Shown here in pieces: positions 27,513 through 35,799 of a DNA stretch of 64,000 nt (within the stretch, counting starts at the first letter, position 1; every line of letters begins with the position of its first letter). The translations under genes and the position numbers were made by a program. Source of the DNA: Microbacter margulisiae (GTDB taxonomy: Bacteria; Bacteroidota; Bacteroidia; Bacteroidales; Paludibacteraceae); assembly GCF_014192515.1 (NCBI RefSeq), contig NZ_JACHYB010000001.1:62001-126000 (forward strand), read 5' to 3'. Below the pieces are notes generated by a model that ran no database searches, had not been told where the DNA came from, and saw only the letters and a program-made list of their open reading frames with translations.

Positions 27513-27590
27513 CGAGTAAGATAAATATCATTGTCAGAATCAGAATTCTCAGAATTCAATAATTCACAGAATCAACAGCCGGTAATTCCC

Positions 27591-27816
27591 TGTTCAATGC
27601 GAAGGAGTTGTTGGATGAAATATAAGTTTGTACTGTAAGCTTGTTGCTCCGAAATTTATCAATAAACCTTTTTCTATAATTCTGTAATTCTATAATTCCG
27701 TAAATTCTGATTCAGACATTATTTCTCCGCTCGCGCCAATTTGTAATCGGTGTGTTGTTCGTCAGAACAAAAAAATGCTTGCTTTTCCAAAGCAACACAC
27801 AAGTTGCAAACTTGCG
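27591..27816. repeat. direct repeat, copy 2 (226 bp)
   Basis: Second copy of the unit at 27286-27512, separated from it by a 78-bp spacer rich in CAGAATTC-like words. The rest of the 27223-27840 gap contains no gene. Confidence 0.92.
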
Positions 27817-27840
27817 GAAGCGGGAGCTATATAAGAGAAT

Positions 27841-28056
27841 TTATAACCTCAGTTTTAGTTGTGCCAATTCATTTTTAAGTTCATCTATTTCTTTACTTAA
27901 TTGAAATTCTTTCCATGTATTAAATTCAGATAGTGCTGTAAGTTGACTATACATGTTTTGTATTACTTCCAATACATTTGAACCTATAAGAGTTATTTTA
28001 CCAATCTCTCCAGTTGAATCAACAATTTTAATATCACTTTTAAGAGAATAGTTCAT
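27841..28056 (-). CDS. hypothetical 71-residue protein with coiled-coil end
   Basis: The ORF encodes a mainly beta N-terminal half (SDIKIVDSTGEIGKITLIG) and a C-terminal helix with coiled-coil character (LSKEIDELKNELAQLKLRL). I do not recognise it. It lies just downstream of the IS5-family transposase on the same strand, and its own promoter region may have been replaced by the element. Length, start and composition are plausible, but it could be a remnant. Confidence 0.5.
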   Translation of the reverse strand: MNYSLKSDIKIVDSTGEIGKITLIGSNVLEVIQNMYSQLTALSEFNTWKEFQLSKEIDELKNELAQLKLRL

Positions 28057-28081
28057 TGTTTTATAATTGATTATACTGAAG

Positions 28082-28912
28082 TCATCTTGACTTTTTCTGT
28101 TTAGTAATTTTCTTAAGTAGTATCACGATAAAAGCGATAAGGTTAAAGCTTTGCCAACTGGAGCAAGTAACATCAAATCTGTTCAATAGAGATCTGAAAC
28201 TATCCATCCATGCATTGGTTCTTTCTATGCAATAGCGTTGCTGATAGAGCAATTCATCGAAGAATATATCATCCGTATGTGCTGCGTTACGCCAGTTAAT
28301 AGCGATGTTGGGTATTATTTCATGGGAAGAACAGAATTCTCTGAACTCCGCAGAGTCAAAACCTGCATCGGCATTAAGAAAAAGACCATCAACTCTTATA
28401 TCGGAGTTATTCAGCGAATCAATAATGTCGGTAAAACGTTCTTTAATTTGATGTAAATCATTGTGATTCCCTTCTATCGGGTCTGATATGGCCAATGGGA
28501 TACCTTGTCTGTCTGTAAGATAAAGAGCATTGGTAGTCTTCCTTTTCTTCCGACCCTGATAAGCAACCTGTTCTCCTCCACGTAATGCGGGGGTATGGCT
28601 GCCATCCAAATCAACACTGGACATGTCCAATGAGGCTCTGTATTTATTCAATAAACCAAACCAGATTTGTTGTAACACTCCTGATTTACACCATGTACGA
28701 AAATAACCGAAAACAGTCTTATAATGCAATACGACATTAGAAAATAAACTTTTAACGGGCAACATATGCCATTGACAACCTGTTTTTAATTTGTACAATA
28801 TGCAGTTAACAATCTCGGCGATATCACACTTTGTCCTGAACCCTCTCTTGGGTACAGGGATGAATGGCACTATTTCTTTATTTATTGTATCTTTGTCGAG
28901 TACTAAGTACAT
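28082..28912 (-). CDS. IS5-family transposase
   Basis: The 276-residue protein has the N-terminal DUF4096-like domain (VPKRGFRTKCDIAEIVNCIL, KTGCQWHMLP) and a DDE_Tnp_1 core. Catalytic contexts are SSVDLDGSHT (first Asp), LNADAGFDS (second Asp) and QQRYCIERTNAWMD (Glu). It appears intact. A hairpin with arms around GGGAAGAG (28914-28921) and CTCTTCCC (28955-28962) lies just upstream of the start. I could not align convincing terminal inverted repeats, so the exact ends of the element are left open. Confidence 0.87.
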   Translation of the reverse strand: MYLVLDKDTINKEIVPFIPVPKRGFRTKCDIAEIVNCILYKLKTGCQWHMLPVKSLFSNVVLHYKTVFGYFRTWCKSGVLQQIWFGLLNKYRASLDMSSVDLDGSHTPALRGGEQVAYQGRKKRKTTNALYLTDRQGIPLAISDPIEGNHNDLHQIKERFTDIIDSLNNSDIRVDGLFLNADAGFDSAEFREFCSSHEIIPNIAINWRNAAHTDDIFFDELLYQQRYCIERTNAWMDSFRSLLNRFDVTCSSWQSFNLIAFIVILLKKITKQKKSR

Positions 28913-28967
28913 GGGGAAGAGTGGTGTTTTATAGTTTTGCTTTTCATAAAACGGCTCTTCCCTTTTT

Positions 28968-29210
28968 TTAGTATTTAAAGCTTGTAAAAGTCAAGACGAA
29001 TTCACTATCAAGTGTTCTCCAGTTTCCTATCATTAGCTGGGAAGTTTTTCGATCTGAGTTATATATTTTGAAGATATACTTATAATCATAGTATTGCCCA
29101 TTTACTATCTCACGTGAAATGTCAATTACATAATGAGCTCCTGCATTAAATGCATTAGTCAGAGAATCATATTCTCTAACTGTACTATTCATAAATATTC
29201 CAGCTAACAT
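28968..29210 (-). CDS. hypothetical 80-residue protein
   Basis: The product contains no signal peptide or recognisable motif; it looks like a small alpha/beta domain (HYVIDISREIVNGQYYDYKY and IFKIYNSDRKT). It sits upstream of the IS5-family element on the same strand and may be part of the locus the element landed in. The 71-residue ORF on the far side does not continue its frame, so I cannot show they were one gene. Confidence 0.45.
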   Translation of the reverse strand: MLAGIFMNSTVREYDSLTNAFNAGAHYVIDISREIVNGQYYDYKYIFKIYNSDRKTSQLMIGNWRTLDSEFVLTFTSFKY

Positions 29211-29495
29211 ATATTATTGATTAAAAAATTATCCTTCAGATTACCCTCTGCTGGCGCAGGTCTCCTGACCCGTGCCTTTAATTGCATCTACCCAGCCTTG
29301 CACGGCAAAACTTACAAAATATACTCCTTCAGGATTGTGGAACTTATAATTTCTCCCCATATTCTATACGTTTCTATTGCTCTTGCAGACCAAGCCACAG
29401 ATTATAAATTACGAGTGTTCGGAAGATTGATATATTGCTGTGATAAGCGTTCTTTGATATATATTTTTTTGATTGATACTGATTGCAGTCTTTTT
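29211..29495. other. intergenic remnant region
   Basis: No supported gene. A segment CTGGCGCAGGTCTCCTGACC near 29253 and the 35-bp segment at 29397-29431 look like degenerate repeat pieces; the latter is nearly the reverse complement of 32332-32366 on the other side of the IS4 and ISAon1 elements. Confidence 0.5.
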
Positions 29496-30695
29496 TTAAC
29501 GGAATACCAGCGATGGATCACCGCCACAAAAACGGACAATCAAGGCTATAATCAATTCATCCAGTTCAATGCCAAATCGTCTTTTGGCTGTTTTATAACC
29601 GACATTATTCAATCGCTTGTAAATCAACAACAACATGGATAGAATTAAAGTCATATAGAGAATAATCTTTATTCCGTTTTCATTGGTTGACATAAAGTGG
29701 CTGAAGTTCAATTCTTGTTTTATAAAACGGAAGAATACTTCAATATCCCAGCGTTTGCGGTATAAAGCAGTTATATTCTCAGCTGTTTCCCCTTTCAGAT
29801 TGGTCAGAAACAAGAGGGTTTCTCCATCCTTGTTTTCGGTAGTTATCAGTCTGAAGGTTTCCCTGGTCAATTCTCTGGTTTTTCTATTATTGACCCGAGT
29901 ATACAGATAAACGATTTCATCTTTAAGTAATTTCAAATCTCCGATTAATCTGTCGCCTTGTTCAAGAACTTCTACACTTTGATACGAAGCACCTGGATTC
30001 AAACGGGTAACAAAATCAATAGTATCACTTTGGAGTTCATCGAAAACACTTCGTTTATTGACTCCACGGTCAAATACATAAACCTGTTGCTTGTATTTGT
30101 GTGCATGATCTTTTATAACCTGTGGAATAGTAAGGCATTCATTGAGTTGACTTTGATCTAAAAACAGTTCCACATTACAGGGAAGTATGCCCTCAAATGC
30201 AACTGTAAACTTGGCTTGTTTTTTTGTAACTTTCTTGTTCCCGATTTTACCAACTCTCATTCCTTGTGACAGACGGGATGAAGTTTCAGCAACCATTGTT
30301 GAATCAACCCGGACAAGATTATATTTATCAAGTTCTTGCTGAGAATATAATTGACTAAGCTGATTATAAAAATGCTCGAACAGTTTTTCAAAGAAGCTAA
30401 CGTCCATTATTGATAATCGCTCCGAGATAGAACTATAACGGACGGTTTTGCTTTGATCCAGATTGAATAAAAATTTAAATTTTACGCTATTAAAGATATC
30501 CTCCATTGTACGCAAACTGGTACGATCAGACTCTAATAAGGAATAGAGGATCATGTAAAACATGGAACGTCCATACAAAACCTTTGTGCAATAATCCACG
30601 TGGGTATTGGCGGCCAACGTACTTATTTTCTCATCAGGGATAACACTCAACAGTTCTTTTACTGTTATGTTTTTAATTGACTTATTTGGGTGCAT
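29496..30695 (-). CDS. IS4-family transposase
   Basis: The 399-residue protein has a DUF4372-like N-terminal domain and a DDE core. Catalytic contexts: VRVDSTMVAETS (first Asp, about residue 150), YVFDRGVNKRS (second Asp, about 210) and the IS4 YREK-type signature ALYRKRWDIEVFFRFIKQEL (about 330-349). It looks complete. Its leader on the minus strand carries TATTTTTGCATCG, a -7-like box, and a hairpin (TTTATCAACA/TGTTGATAAA, 30765-30799). Terminal inverted repeats were not resolved by eye. Confidence 0.88.
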   Translation of the reverse strand: MHPNKSIKNITVKELLSVIPDEKISTLAANTHVDYCTKVLYGRSMFYMILYSLLESDRTSLRTMEDIFNSVKFKFLFNLDQSKTVRYSSISERLSIMDVSFFEKLFEHFYNQLSQLYSQQELDKYNLVRVDSTMVAETSSRLSQGMRVGKIGNKKVTKKQAKFTVAFEGILPCNVELFLDQSQLNECLTIPQVIKDHAHKYKQQVYVFDRGVNKRSVFDELQSDTIDFVTRLNPGASYQSVEVLEQGDRLIGDLKLLKDEIVYLYTRVNNRKTRELTRETFRLITTENKDGETLLFLTNLKGETAENITALYRKRWDIEVFFRFIKQELNFSHFMSTNENGIKIILYMTLILSMLLLIYKRLNNVGYKTAKRRFGIELDELIIALIVRFCGGDPSLVFR

Positions 30696-30930
30696 CTAAA
30701 CTCGTTTAATTTCGATGCAAAAATACCAAATAATTATATGTCAAAAACGATGTTATACATATTATTTATCAACAACTTACAGTGAATTATGTTGATAAAT
30801 CAGGGTTATTTTCCGTTTTTGAAATTCCAGAGATAAAACAGTCTGTTTTTCCCCCTTTATTGCAACTGAAATTACTAATTTTGAATACTTAATAATCTTG
30901 GATCAATCGGGAAAGTTGTGTTTTTGTTGA

Positions 30931-31878
30931 TTAAGCATAAATTTTTGTTAGTCTGAAAAGGAAAAAATTCACATCTCTCACGCCTCTGAAAGATGCCCTA
31001 AAAGCTTTGATTTTGGCATTGAATGATTCTGCAGAAGCATTTGTACTTCTGTGATTAAAATAATTCAGGATCGTCAAATAATGTGATTGAATGGTTCTGG
31101 TGATGCTTCCAAATGACAAAATACCTGAGTTATCAACCCTATCATACCACTGTGCCAGTTTAGCAAAAGCTACTCCTTTGTCTTTTGTTTGATGGTAAAT
31201 AGCCCCCAATTGCAAGGAAAAATGATATGCTTTCTTTAGGTCAGGATACAGTTCAAAAAGAATTTCAGCTCTTGTTTTCTGAGAATATGTCCATGCTGTG
31301 GGTTTCTTAAACAACAAATATCTGCTACGCGCCAGTAGTTGCTTGAGAGTGTCTCCGTTTGCCAGAACCGGTGGATTGTATTTCCTTCCGCAGGCTTTCG
31401 CTAATGCCATATCGATCGTTTCCCTGTCCAGTGCATTCCAACGATGTTTAATTCTGAGCTCCTGAACGGCATCATAAGCCAACTGTTGAACATGAAACCT
31501 GTCGGTCACTCTACTGGCTTGGGGAAAGCAAATTTTGATCACGTATTCCATATTGGCTGCCATATCCATGGTAACTTCCCGGACTTTCCACCTGACACGC
31601 TTTGGCAGCTTGTTGAGAACCGCGACAATATCCTCTGCCTTAGTTCCCCGAACCATAGCCACAATGGTTCCTTTACCTCCTTTTGCCGCTTTGTTGGTGA
31701 CAATAGTATATAGTTCTCCGTTAGACAAGCTGGTTTCATCTATACTTAAGAAGCGGCCTACATTATCCGGATAAAGCAGCCATTGGTGAGCATGAGATTT
31801 TTGATCCCACTGATGATAATCACTCAGATAGTCCTTGTATTGCTCTTGCAACTGCTTGCCATCCAGATAATAATGCAC
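30931..31878 (-). CDS. ISAon1/ISL3-like transposase catalytic protein
   Basis: The 315-residue product is the DDE part of an ISL3-like transposase: SIDETSLSNGELY (first acidic site), VTMDMAANMEYVI and VTDRFHVQQLAYDAV (second), and STNASAESFNAKIKAFR (final Glu). Its start is GTG, 10 nt beyond the stop of the N-terminal ORF and in the +1 frame relative to it. Bacteroidota annotations name this pair ISAon1 family transposase and ISAon1 N-terminal region. Identical to the product at 44656-45603. Confidence 0.9.
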   Translation of the reverse strand: MHYYLDGKQLQEQYKDYLSDYHQWDQKSHAHQWLLYPDNVGRFLSIDETSLSNGELYTIVTNKAAKGGKGTIVAMVRGTKAEDIVAVLNKLPKRVRWKVREVTMDMAANMEYVIKICFPQASRVTDRFHVQQLAYDAVQELRIKHRWNALDRETIDMALAKACGRKYNPPVLANGDTLKQLLARSRYLLFKKPTAWTYSQKTRAEILFELYPDLKKAYHFSLQLGAIYHQTKDKGVAFAKLAQWYDRVDNSGILSFGSITRTIQSHYLTILNYFNHRSTNASAESFNAKIKAFRASFRGVRDVNFFLFRLTKIYA

Positions 31879-31888
31879 TGCAAGGGAT

Positions 31889-32278
31889 TTAGCACTTATG
31901 GGATGAGTATCCAGGTAATTCTTTTAAAAAAGCCGCGAATTCCTGTGTAAATCGCGTTCCTTTTGCCGTAAGTTCCCAATTTCGGCTAACCACTTGGTTT
32001 GTATTGGCATTCAACCACCTTCGACACTTAATCTTCAAATCAAATACCTTTCCTCGTATTGGAAAATCATGTATGGTTTGTTCCTGATGAAAGCCATGAC
32101 AACGAAGAGGTTCTCCTGCATACTCTGAAGGAATATCAGGCTTTTCTTCAAGATAAACCGCATAACCTATCCCAATGTTCCTAACTGATTTTATTTCAAA
32201 ATACTCCAGAATCCCTTCTGGCAATATTAACTCCAACAACTGATGTTCCGCTGACTTTAATTCTGTCTCTTTTTCCAT
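31889..32278 (-). CDS. ISAon1-type transposase N-terminal region protein
   Basis: This 129-residue protein supplies the DNA-binding part of the element: a zinc-binding-like stretch (EPLRCHGFHQEQTIHDFPIRG) followed by a basic region (KIKCRRWLNANTN) typical of ISL3-type N-termini. It is followed by the catalytic ORF in the +1 frame. Identical to 44256-44645. Confidence 0.85.
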   Translation of the reverse strand: MEKETELKSAEHQLLELILPEGILEYFEIKSVRNIGIGYAVYLEEKPDIPSEYAGEPLRCHGFHQEQTIHDFPIRGKVFDLKIKCRRWLNANTNQVVSRNWELTAKGTRFTQEFAAFLKELPGYSSHKC

Positions 32279-32336
32279 GAAACAAAATTATCATTTTTTA
32301 TCCTCTAACACAACTTTTCCGATTGATCCATAATCT

Positions 32337-32474
32337 TCCGAACACTCGTAATTATAAATCTGCGGCAGCAGGAGAGCGTCAGCGTCCGGTAGGACGTGAC
32401 GTTCACGCGAGAATCCGCGGTTGAAACACGCACGAACCCCGCTATGAAATTTGCACTTTGTTACCGCTAGTATT
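32337..32474. other. spacer with hairpin and left boundary repeat of the two-gene unit
   Basis: The spacer between ISAon1 copy 1 and the membrane-protein gene holds a hairpin at 32378-32400 (GTCA-G-CGTCC / GGACG-TGAC, loop GGTA) and ends with GTTACCGCTAGTATT at 32460-32474, the left member of a 15-bp inverted repeat pair. Confidence 0.65.
32460..32474 (+). repeat. boundary inverted repeat, left (GTTACCGCTAGTATT)
   Basis: The sequence matches, at 14 of 15 positions, the reverse complement of 34065-34079 (GTTACCGCTAATATT). The two repeats point inward and enclose exactly the two overlapping genes at 32475-34047; the stop codon of the membrane-protein gene directly abuts this repeat. Confidence 0.8.
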
Positions 32475-33062
32475 TTATTTCTTTTTTATTTTCAAGTCAT
32501 CTAAAAGCATTACATACATGCTGCTAAGTATCACAAAAAGCATTATTATAAATTGTGTCCCGTTATAAAAAATCAAACCGTTCAAAATGTACTTTAGAAT
32601 TTTATAAAAGATTTTGATGTAACAAATGTCTGTATGTGGTAACCATGATTTAAAATGAGTGAGAAACATTAGAATTATCAATCCAATTGAAATCACAATT
32701 CCGTACGATATTTGTGAAATCAATTGCTCCGAAAAATGTCGATATCGTATCACATAGTTTCTTGTTTCCTCATTTGAATCAGTGTCTAAAAGCCTTTTCC
32801 GAATATTGAGTTTGTCAGCCACAACTAATAGTAAATTAAAAAACAGACCTGAAAAAATGCTTATACCTGTAATAAAATAATTTGCAATATCTGTGTCTAT
32901 TGATACACCAACAGCCAGAAAAGTTATTGACACAACAAAAGGAAAAGCGTAATAGTATGAAAAAACAATTCGTTTGTCTTTTACGATGCTTCCATTATAA
33001 TCCTTGCGAAGCGATTCCAGTGCATCTTTCCTAATTTCCCATATTTTTATTTTAGTCCACAT
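32475..33062 (-). CDS. four-helix membrane protein of a two-gene accessory unit
   Basis: The 195-residue protein has four hydrophobic segments (about residues 34-53, 60-81, 117-136 and 163-187) and basic ends, with no signal peptide. I do not recognise the family. Its start overlaps the end of the 331-codon gene by 11 nt, so translation is probably coupled and the proteins likely work together. A small four-helix membrane protein paired with a soluble partner of about 330 residues is the layout of several antiphage systems, for example Kiwa, but I see no motif that identifies it with one of them. Confidence 0.75.
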   Translation of the reverse strand: MWTKIKIWEIRKDALESLRKDYNGSIVKDKRIVFSYYYAFPFVVSITFLAVGVSIDTDIANYFITGISIFSGLFFNLLLVVADKLNIRKRLLDTDSNEETRNYVIRYRHFSEQLISQISYGIVISIGLIILMFLTHFKSWLPHTDICYIKIFYKILKYILNGLIFYNGTQFIIMLFVILSSMYVMLLDDLKIKKK

Positions 33063-34047
33063 CTTCTGGAGTATAACCGATTTCTTTTTTTACTTTTTCT
33101 AAAATAGAGTTGGTATGTTTCCGAATTAAATCATAGTCCGGATACTCAACTCCTTTTTTTTTCAATGAGTCGTTCAAAAAGTAGGTTGGTAAAATATCTT
33201 TTTCTTTAGATACTTTTGCACTTGACTGATGTCCAAATTCATCTTTATATGTTGCAATTGTTTCAAAATCATCATCATCATCCATTTCAAGTGCGGTCAA
33301 ATCTGAATTGATTATTTTTTTCTTTCTGAATAGCTTCCAGAATGTTTCAGGATTTTCTTCAAATCCAGTTATCTCAATTTTGACTTTTAGATGTTCTTTT
33401 TCAGTGAAGACGGGGTTTAAACTTTCTCTCGCTTTGTTGCTTAATCCTTGCTTGATAAGTGAAACTTTATATATTACACTTTTCTTTTTGAACCTTTCTT
33501 TATAGTCCTCTGGGACGTGTTTATACTTTTCAATGGTATGGTTTTTATCAGCAAAGTATCTTGCAAGCTGCTCGAATATTAATGTATTAACCCCCATGTC
33601 TGTATAACTTTGTATCATTAAAACACCGACAGTTCCATCGAATGGTGTCCAAATTTTAAAATAATAGGGAAGAGCAGTGATTTTATCTCTTTCAATTGTA
33701 TCTTCTATTTGATTTGGATTTGTTCTGTCGTAAACGTCTTGGTCTATTCCGGTCGTGCCACCATTAATAAGTCCATCAATGATGTTTTTTGAAGGATAAG
33801 GTTTTAAGAAGTCGGTAGCAATACCTTTTGTTTCTTCTCTGTTTAGTACGAATTGTTCATGAAATGAATCAATAAATCCTCCAATAAATCGTTTAATCAA
33901 TTTTTTTTTGTCGATTTGCAGTGGATCTTCATCTTCTCGTGAATAGTTTTCCCGGAAAAAATCACCGAATATTTTATGTTCAGCGTCTCTTTCCCCTCTT
34001 ACTTTAATTGAAAAGCAGTAGATGTCTAGTTTTAATTGATGTCCCAT
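33052..34047 (-). CDS. 331-residue soluble protein of a two-gene accessory unit, function unknown
   Basis: The protein starts with a beta strand (QLKLDIYCFSIKVRGERD), has helical segments (KKKLIKRFIGGFIDSFHEQF), a central strand-rich part (ALPYYFKIWTPFDGTVGVLM, then IQSYTDMGVNTLIFEQLARY) and an acidic DDDDDFETIA segment near residue 258. No signal peptide or membrane segment is present. The general layout recalls DUF4747/DUF4868-type proteins, but that is an impression, not an assignment. It overlaps the downstream membrane-protein gene by 11 nt. The pair is enclosed by 15-bp inverted repeats in an IS-rich region, consistent with horizontal transfer. Confidence 0.78.
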   Translation of the reverse strand: MGHQLKLDIYCFSIKVRGERDAEHKIFGDFFRENYSREDEDPLQIDKKKLIKRFIGGFIDSFHEQFVLNREETKGIATDFLKPYPSKNIIDGLINGGTTGIDQDVYDRTNPNQIEDTIERDKITALPYYFKIWTPFDGTVGVLMIQSYTDMGVNTLIFEQLARYFADKNHTIEKYKHVPEDYKERFKKKSVIYKVSLIKQGLSNKARESLNPVFTEKEHLKVKIEITGFEENPETFWKLFRKKKIINSDLTALEMDDDDDFETIATYKDEFGHQSSAKVSKEKDILPTYFLNDSLKKKGVEYPDYDLIRKHTNSILEKVKKEIGYTPEDVD

Positions 34048-34209
34048 GTAGTTAGGTTTTTATTAATATTAGCGGTAACGGTTTGCCAATATGAGGAGGC
34101 TGGGATTTCCGTGCCACTACCAATCAGCCCGTTACAATTTTGATTAAATGTACTAAATTTTCGCAAACCACTGACCCCCAGCTTACTTATATTGGCTGTT
34201 AGCAACTGC
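34048..34209. repeat. attC-like imperfect hairpin between the two-gene unit and the HNH gene
   Basis: An 8-bp stem GCCAATAT (34085-34092) / ATATTGGC (34189-34196) continues inward with GGCTGGG (34098-34104) pairing CCCAGC(T/C) around 34177-34183, giving about 17 pairs around a loop of some 70 nt. AAC (34077-34079) and GTT (34198-34200) lie just outside the stem. The right boundary repeat of the two-gene unit overlaps the left flank. The design resembles an integron attC site, but core boxes do not match the consensus GTTRRRY. Confidence 0.6.
34065..34079 (-). repeat. boundary inverted repeat, right (GTTACCGCTAATATT on the minus strand)
   Basis: Partner of 32460-32474, oriented inward. It lies 17 nt upstream of the ATG of the 331-codon gene. 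The distance between outer ends of the pair is 1620 bp. Confidence 0.8.
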
Positions 34210-35346
34210 CTATACATCATCATCTCTATTTTTCCTTTTTAATTGATGTAGTATCATTGGAGTTATTTCTTTCATTGTGTCTTTTACCAATTCATCAATC
34301 ATTTCTTTTGTAATAATCGTTCCTTCTGGATATTTTCCTAATGAATTATTTATTGCTCTACTTATTAATTCTTGATTATGGTTTGATGATTGTCTTTTCA
34401 TTGCTAAGCCGACAACTCGTTCAAAACGTTTTTGGACTTTTAAAAAAGGCTTGTCGTCTTTATTCTCAAACAAATCTAGTAGTTGTCCCCTTGTATAGTT
34501 TAAAGGGATGACCCTTATTATCTCTTTAATTTCAATTAAATCGAAAGTATAAGTTTCATCCATTGGGACTCCATCATAGTTTTCATTTAGTTTGATAATG
34601 AAATTATGAACATTAAATAATTCAATGTAAGCAAAAAGTATTTTTTCGTTTGGATTTCCAATAACACGTATTACATGACTTACTTCTGATTCCACAGGTG
34701 CATAAATAGTATTCTCAGGATAATGCATCCATACAATGTCTAAATCCTCTTTTTCATCAAGATAATCAAATAAGTGCACTATATATTTTCGATCACCTCC
34801 TTTATAAATAAAGTAATTGATTGCGCTTTTTGTTATAGATCTAAAAACTTCTTTCCCTCCAATTGTTGACTGAAAATGAATGGTATCATCTAAATATTCT
34901 TTTTTATATTCAGCAGTCTTTATTGCTTCTTCAATATTCAGTTGAGGATATTTTCGTTTTAATCCCTTTAGTATTTGCTTGTATTCTTTTTCATTTCTTG
35001 CCGTAATAGAAAGTTCGACTTTTTCTCCATCAACTACTTCAGAAATAATCGGCTTCGACATCATTGGGTCTCCACCATATTGAATGTAATAATCTTCACC
35101 TGTAGAAGTCAGTTTACCTTTAATTGACTGTGGTTCGCCTCTATGTCTCTTAATTAATAAAAGATTTGACAAATCATTTGTACTATCAGCTAAGATTTTA
35201 TCACAAGAATCACCAAATCCCGAATTGCATGTTTTGCATAATAAGTTTTTTGGTTTTAATCGACCTCCACAAGCATTTAATATAATATGTTCTTCTGATT
35301 CATTATCAGAAGTCAATTCAACTTCGCATTTGTAACATTTTGCCAT
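34210..35346 (-). CDS. HNH-type endonuclease (zinc-binding N-terminus)
   Basis: The 378-residue protein opens with an HNH_5-like module: CYKCEVELT (first Cys pair), SEEHIILNACGGRLK (conserved His) and NLLCKTCNSGFGD (second Cys pair plus Asn), all within the first 50 residues. The remaining 320 residues form a domain I do not recognise, with alternating strands and helices and a charged C-terminus (RKNRDDDV). Such architecture, a nuclease module followed by a sensing domain, is frequent among antiphage effectors. The gene stands alone between two attC-like hairpins, like a cassette. Confidence 0.78.
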   Translation of the reverse strand: MAKCYKCEVELTSDNESEEHIILNACGGRLKPKNLLCKTCNSGFGDSCDKILADSTNDLSNLLLIKRHRGEPQSIKGKLTSTGEDYYIQYGGDPMMSKPIISEVVDGEKVELSITARNEKEYKQILKGLKRKYPQLNIEEAIKTAEYKKEYLDDTIHFQSTIGGKEVFRSITKSAINYFIYKGGDRKYIVHLFDYLDEKEDLDIVWMHYPENTIYAPVESEVSHVIRVIGNPNEKILFAYIELFNVHNFIIKLNENYDGVPMDETYTFDLIEIKEIIRVIPLNYTRGQLLDLFENKDDKPFLKVQKRFERVVGLAMKRQSSNHNQELISRAINNSLGKYPEGTIITKEMIDELVKDTMKEITPMILHQLKRKNRDDDV

Positions 35347-35799
35347 GACGTTGTTTTTAGGTTGCCCCTAACATCTGTGTATACGCCCCTCAATTGTATA
35401 TAAGCCATAGCATAGCACATATTCGTCTTATAAGTTTGCTACATTCGCTGTAATTAAGCTCATTACATCTATCTGGGTGTTTCTGTTTATGGCGTATATC
35501 CTTTTGTTGCAATATGTGCAATATATCTCAGTCGTCTGCTACCCGAATGTCCAGGTAAACTTTCTACGCAATGAAGATCTTTTTCATCCTATCCGATTTG
35601 CAATCAAAAAGCACTCCTCCATTATAATATAAACCGTTTCATCCGGTGCTGAACAGGAATAGCTTTCAAATTACGCTTTCTTTTCCCTTTCCGTTAGCCC
35701 AACATTAGGCATATAAATCGTAATGATAACTTATTTTCCTCTTTCTCCAATGTCCGCTTCAAATGTAAACAATTATTTTTAATCTAACAGCAAAAAATA
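35347..35799. other. spacer with second attC-like hairpin (35369-35508)
   Basis: AAC (35370-35372), 7 nt, TATACGCC (35380-35387), about 100 nt, GGCGTATA (35491-35498), 7 nt, GTT (35506-35508): a symmetric arrangement like a large attC site. It begins just upstream of the HNH gene. The rest, to about 35800, holds no supported gene. Confidence 0.6.

Larger units (their letters stand above)
30899..32330 (-). mobile_element. ISAon1-type insertion sequence, copy 1 (1432 bp)
   Basis: Terminal inverted repeats TGGATCAATCGGGAAAGTTG (from 30899) and TGGATCAATCGGAAAAGTTG (read inward from 32330) bound the element. A 6-bp direct repeat TAATCT lies at 30893-30898 and 32331-32336. Copy 2 at 44204-45635 has the same length and, in its encoded proteins, identical sequence, in the opposite orientation. 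Intact TSDs show this copy has not recombined with copy 2 since insertion. Confidence 0.93.

Noticed and set aside
29217..29642. 141-codon plus-strand ORF
   Set aside because: It runs from intergenic DNA into the antisense of the IS4 transposase and has no coherent composition.
32475..34047. Identification of the two-gene unit as Kiwa
   Set aside because: Only the size and membrane/soluble layout match; gene order differs (soluble gene first) and I see no diagnostic sequence, so no name was given.
34032..34223. 63-codon minus-strand ORF between the HNH gene and the two-gene unit
   Set aside because: It coincides with the attC-like hairpin and boundary repeat and has no protein features.
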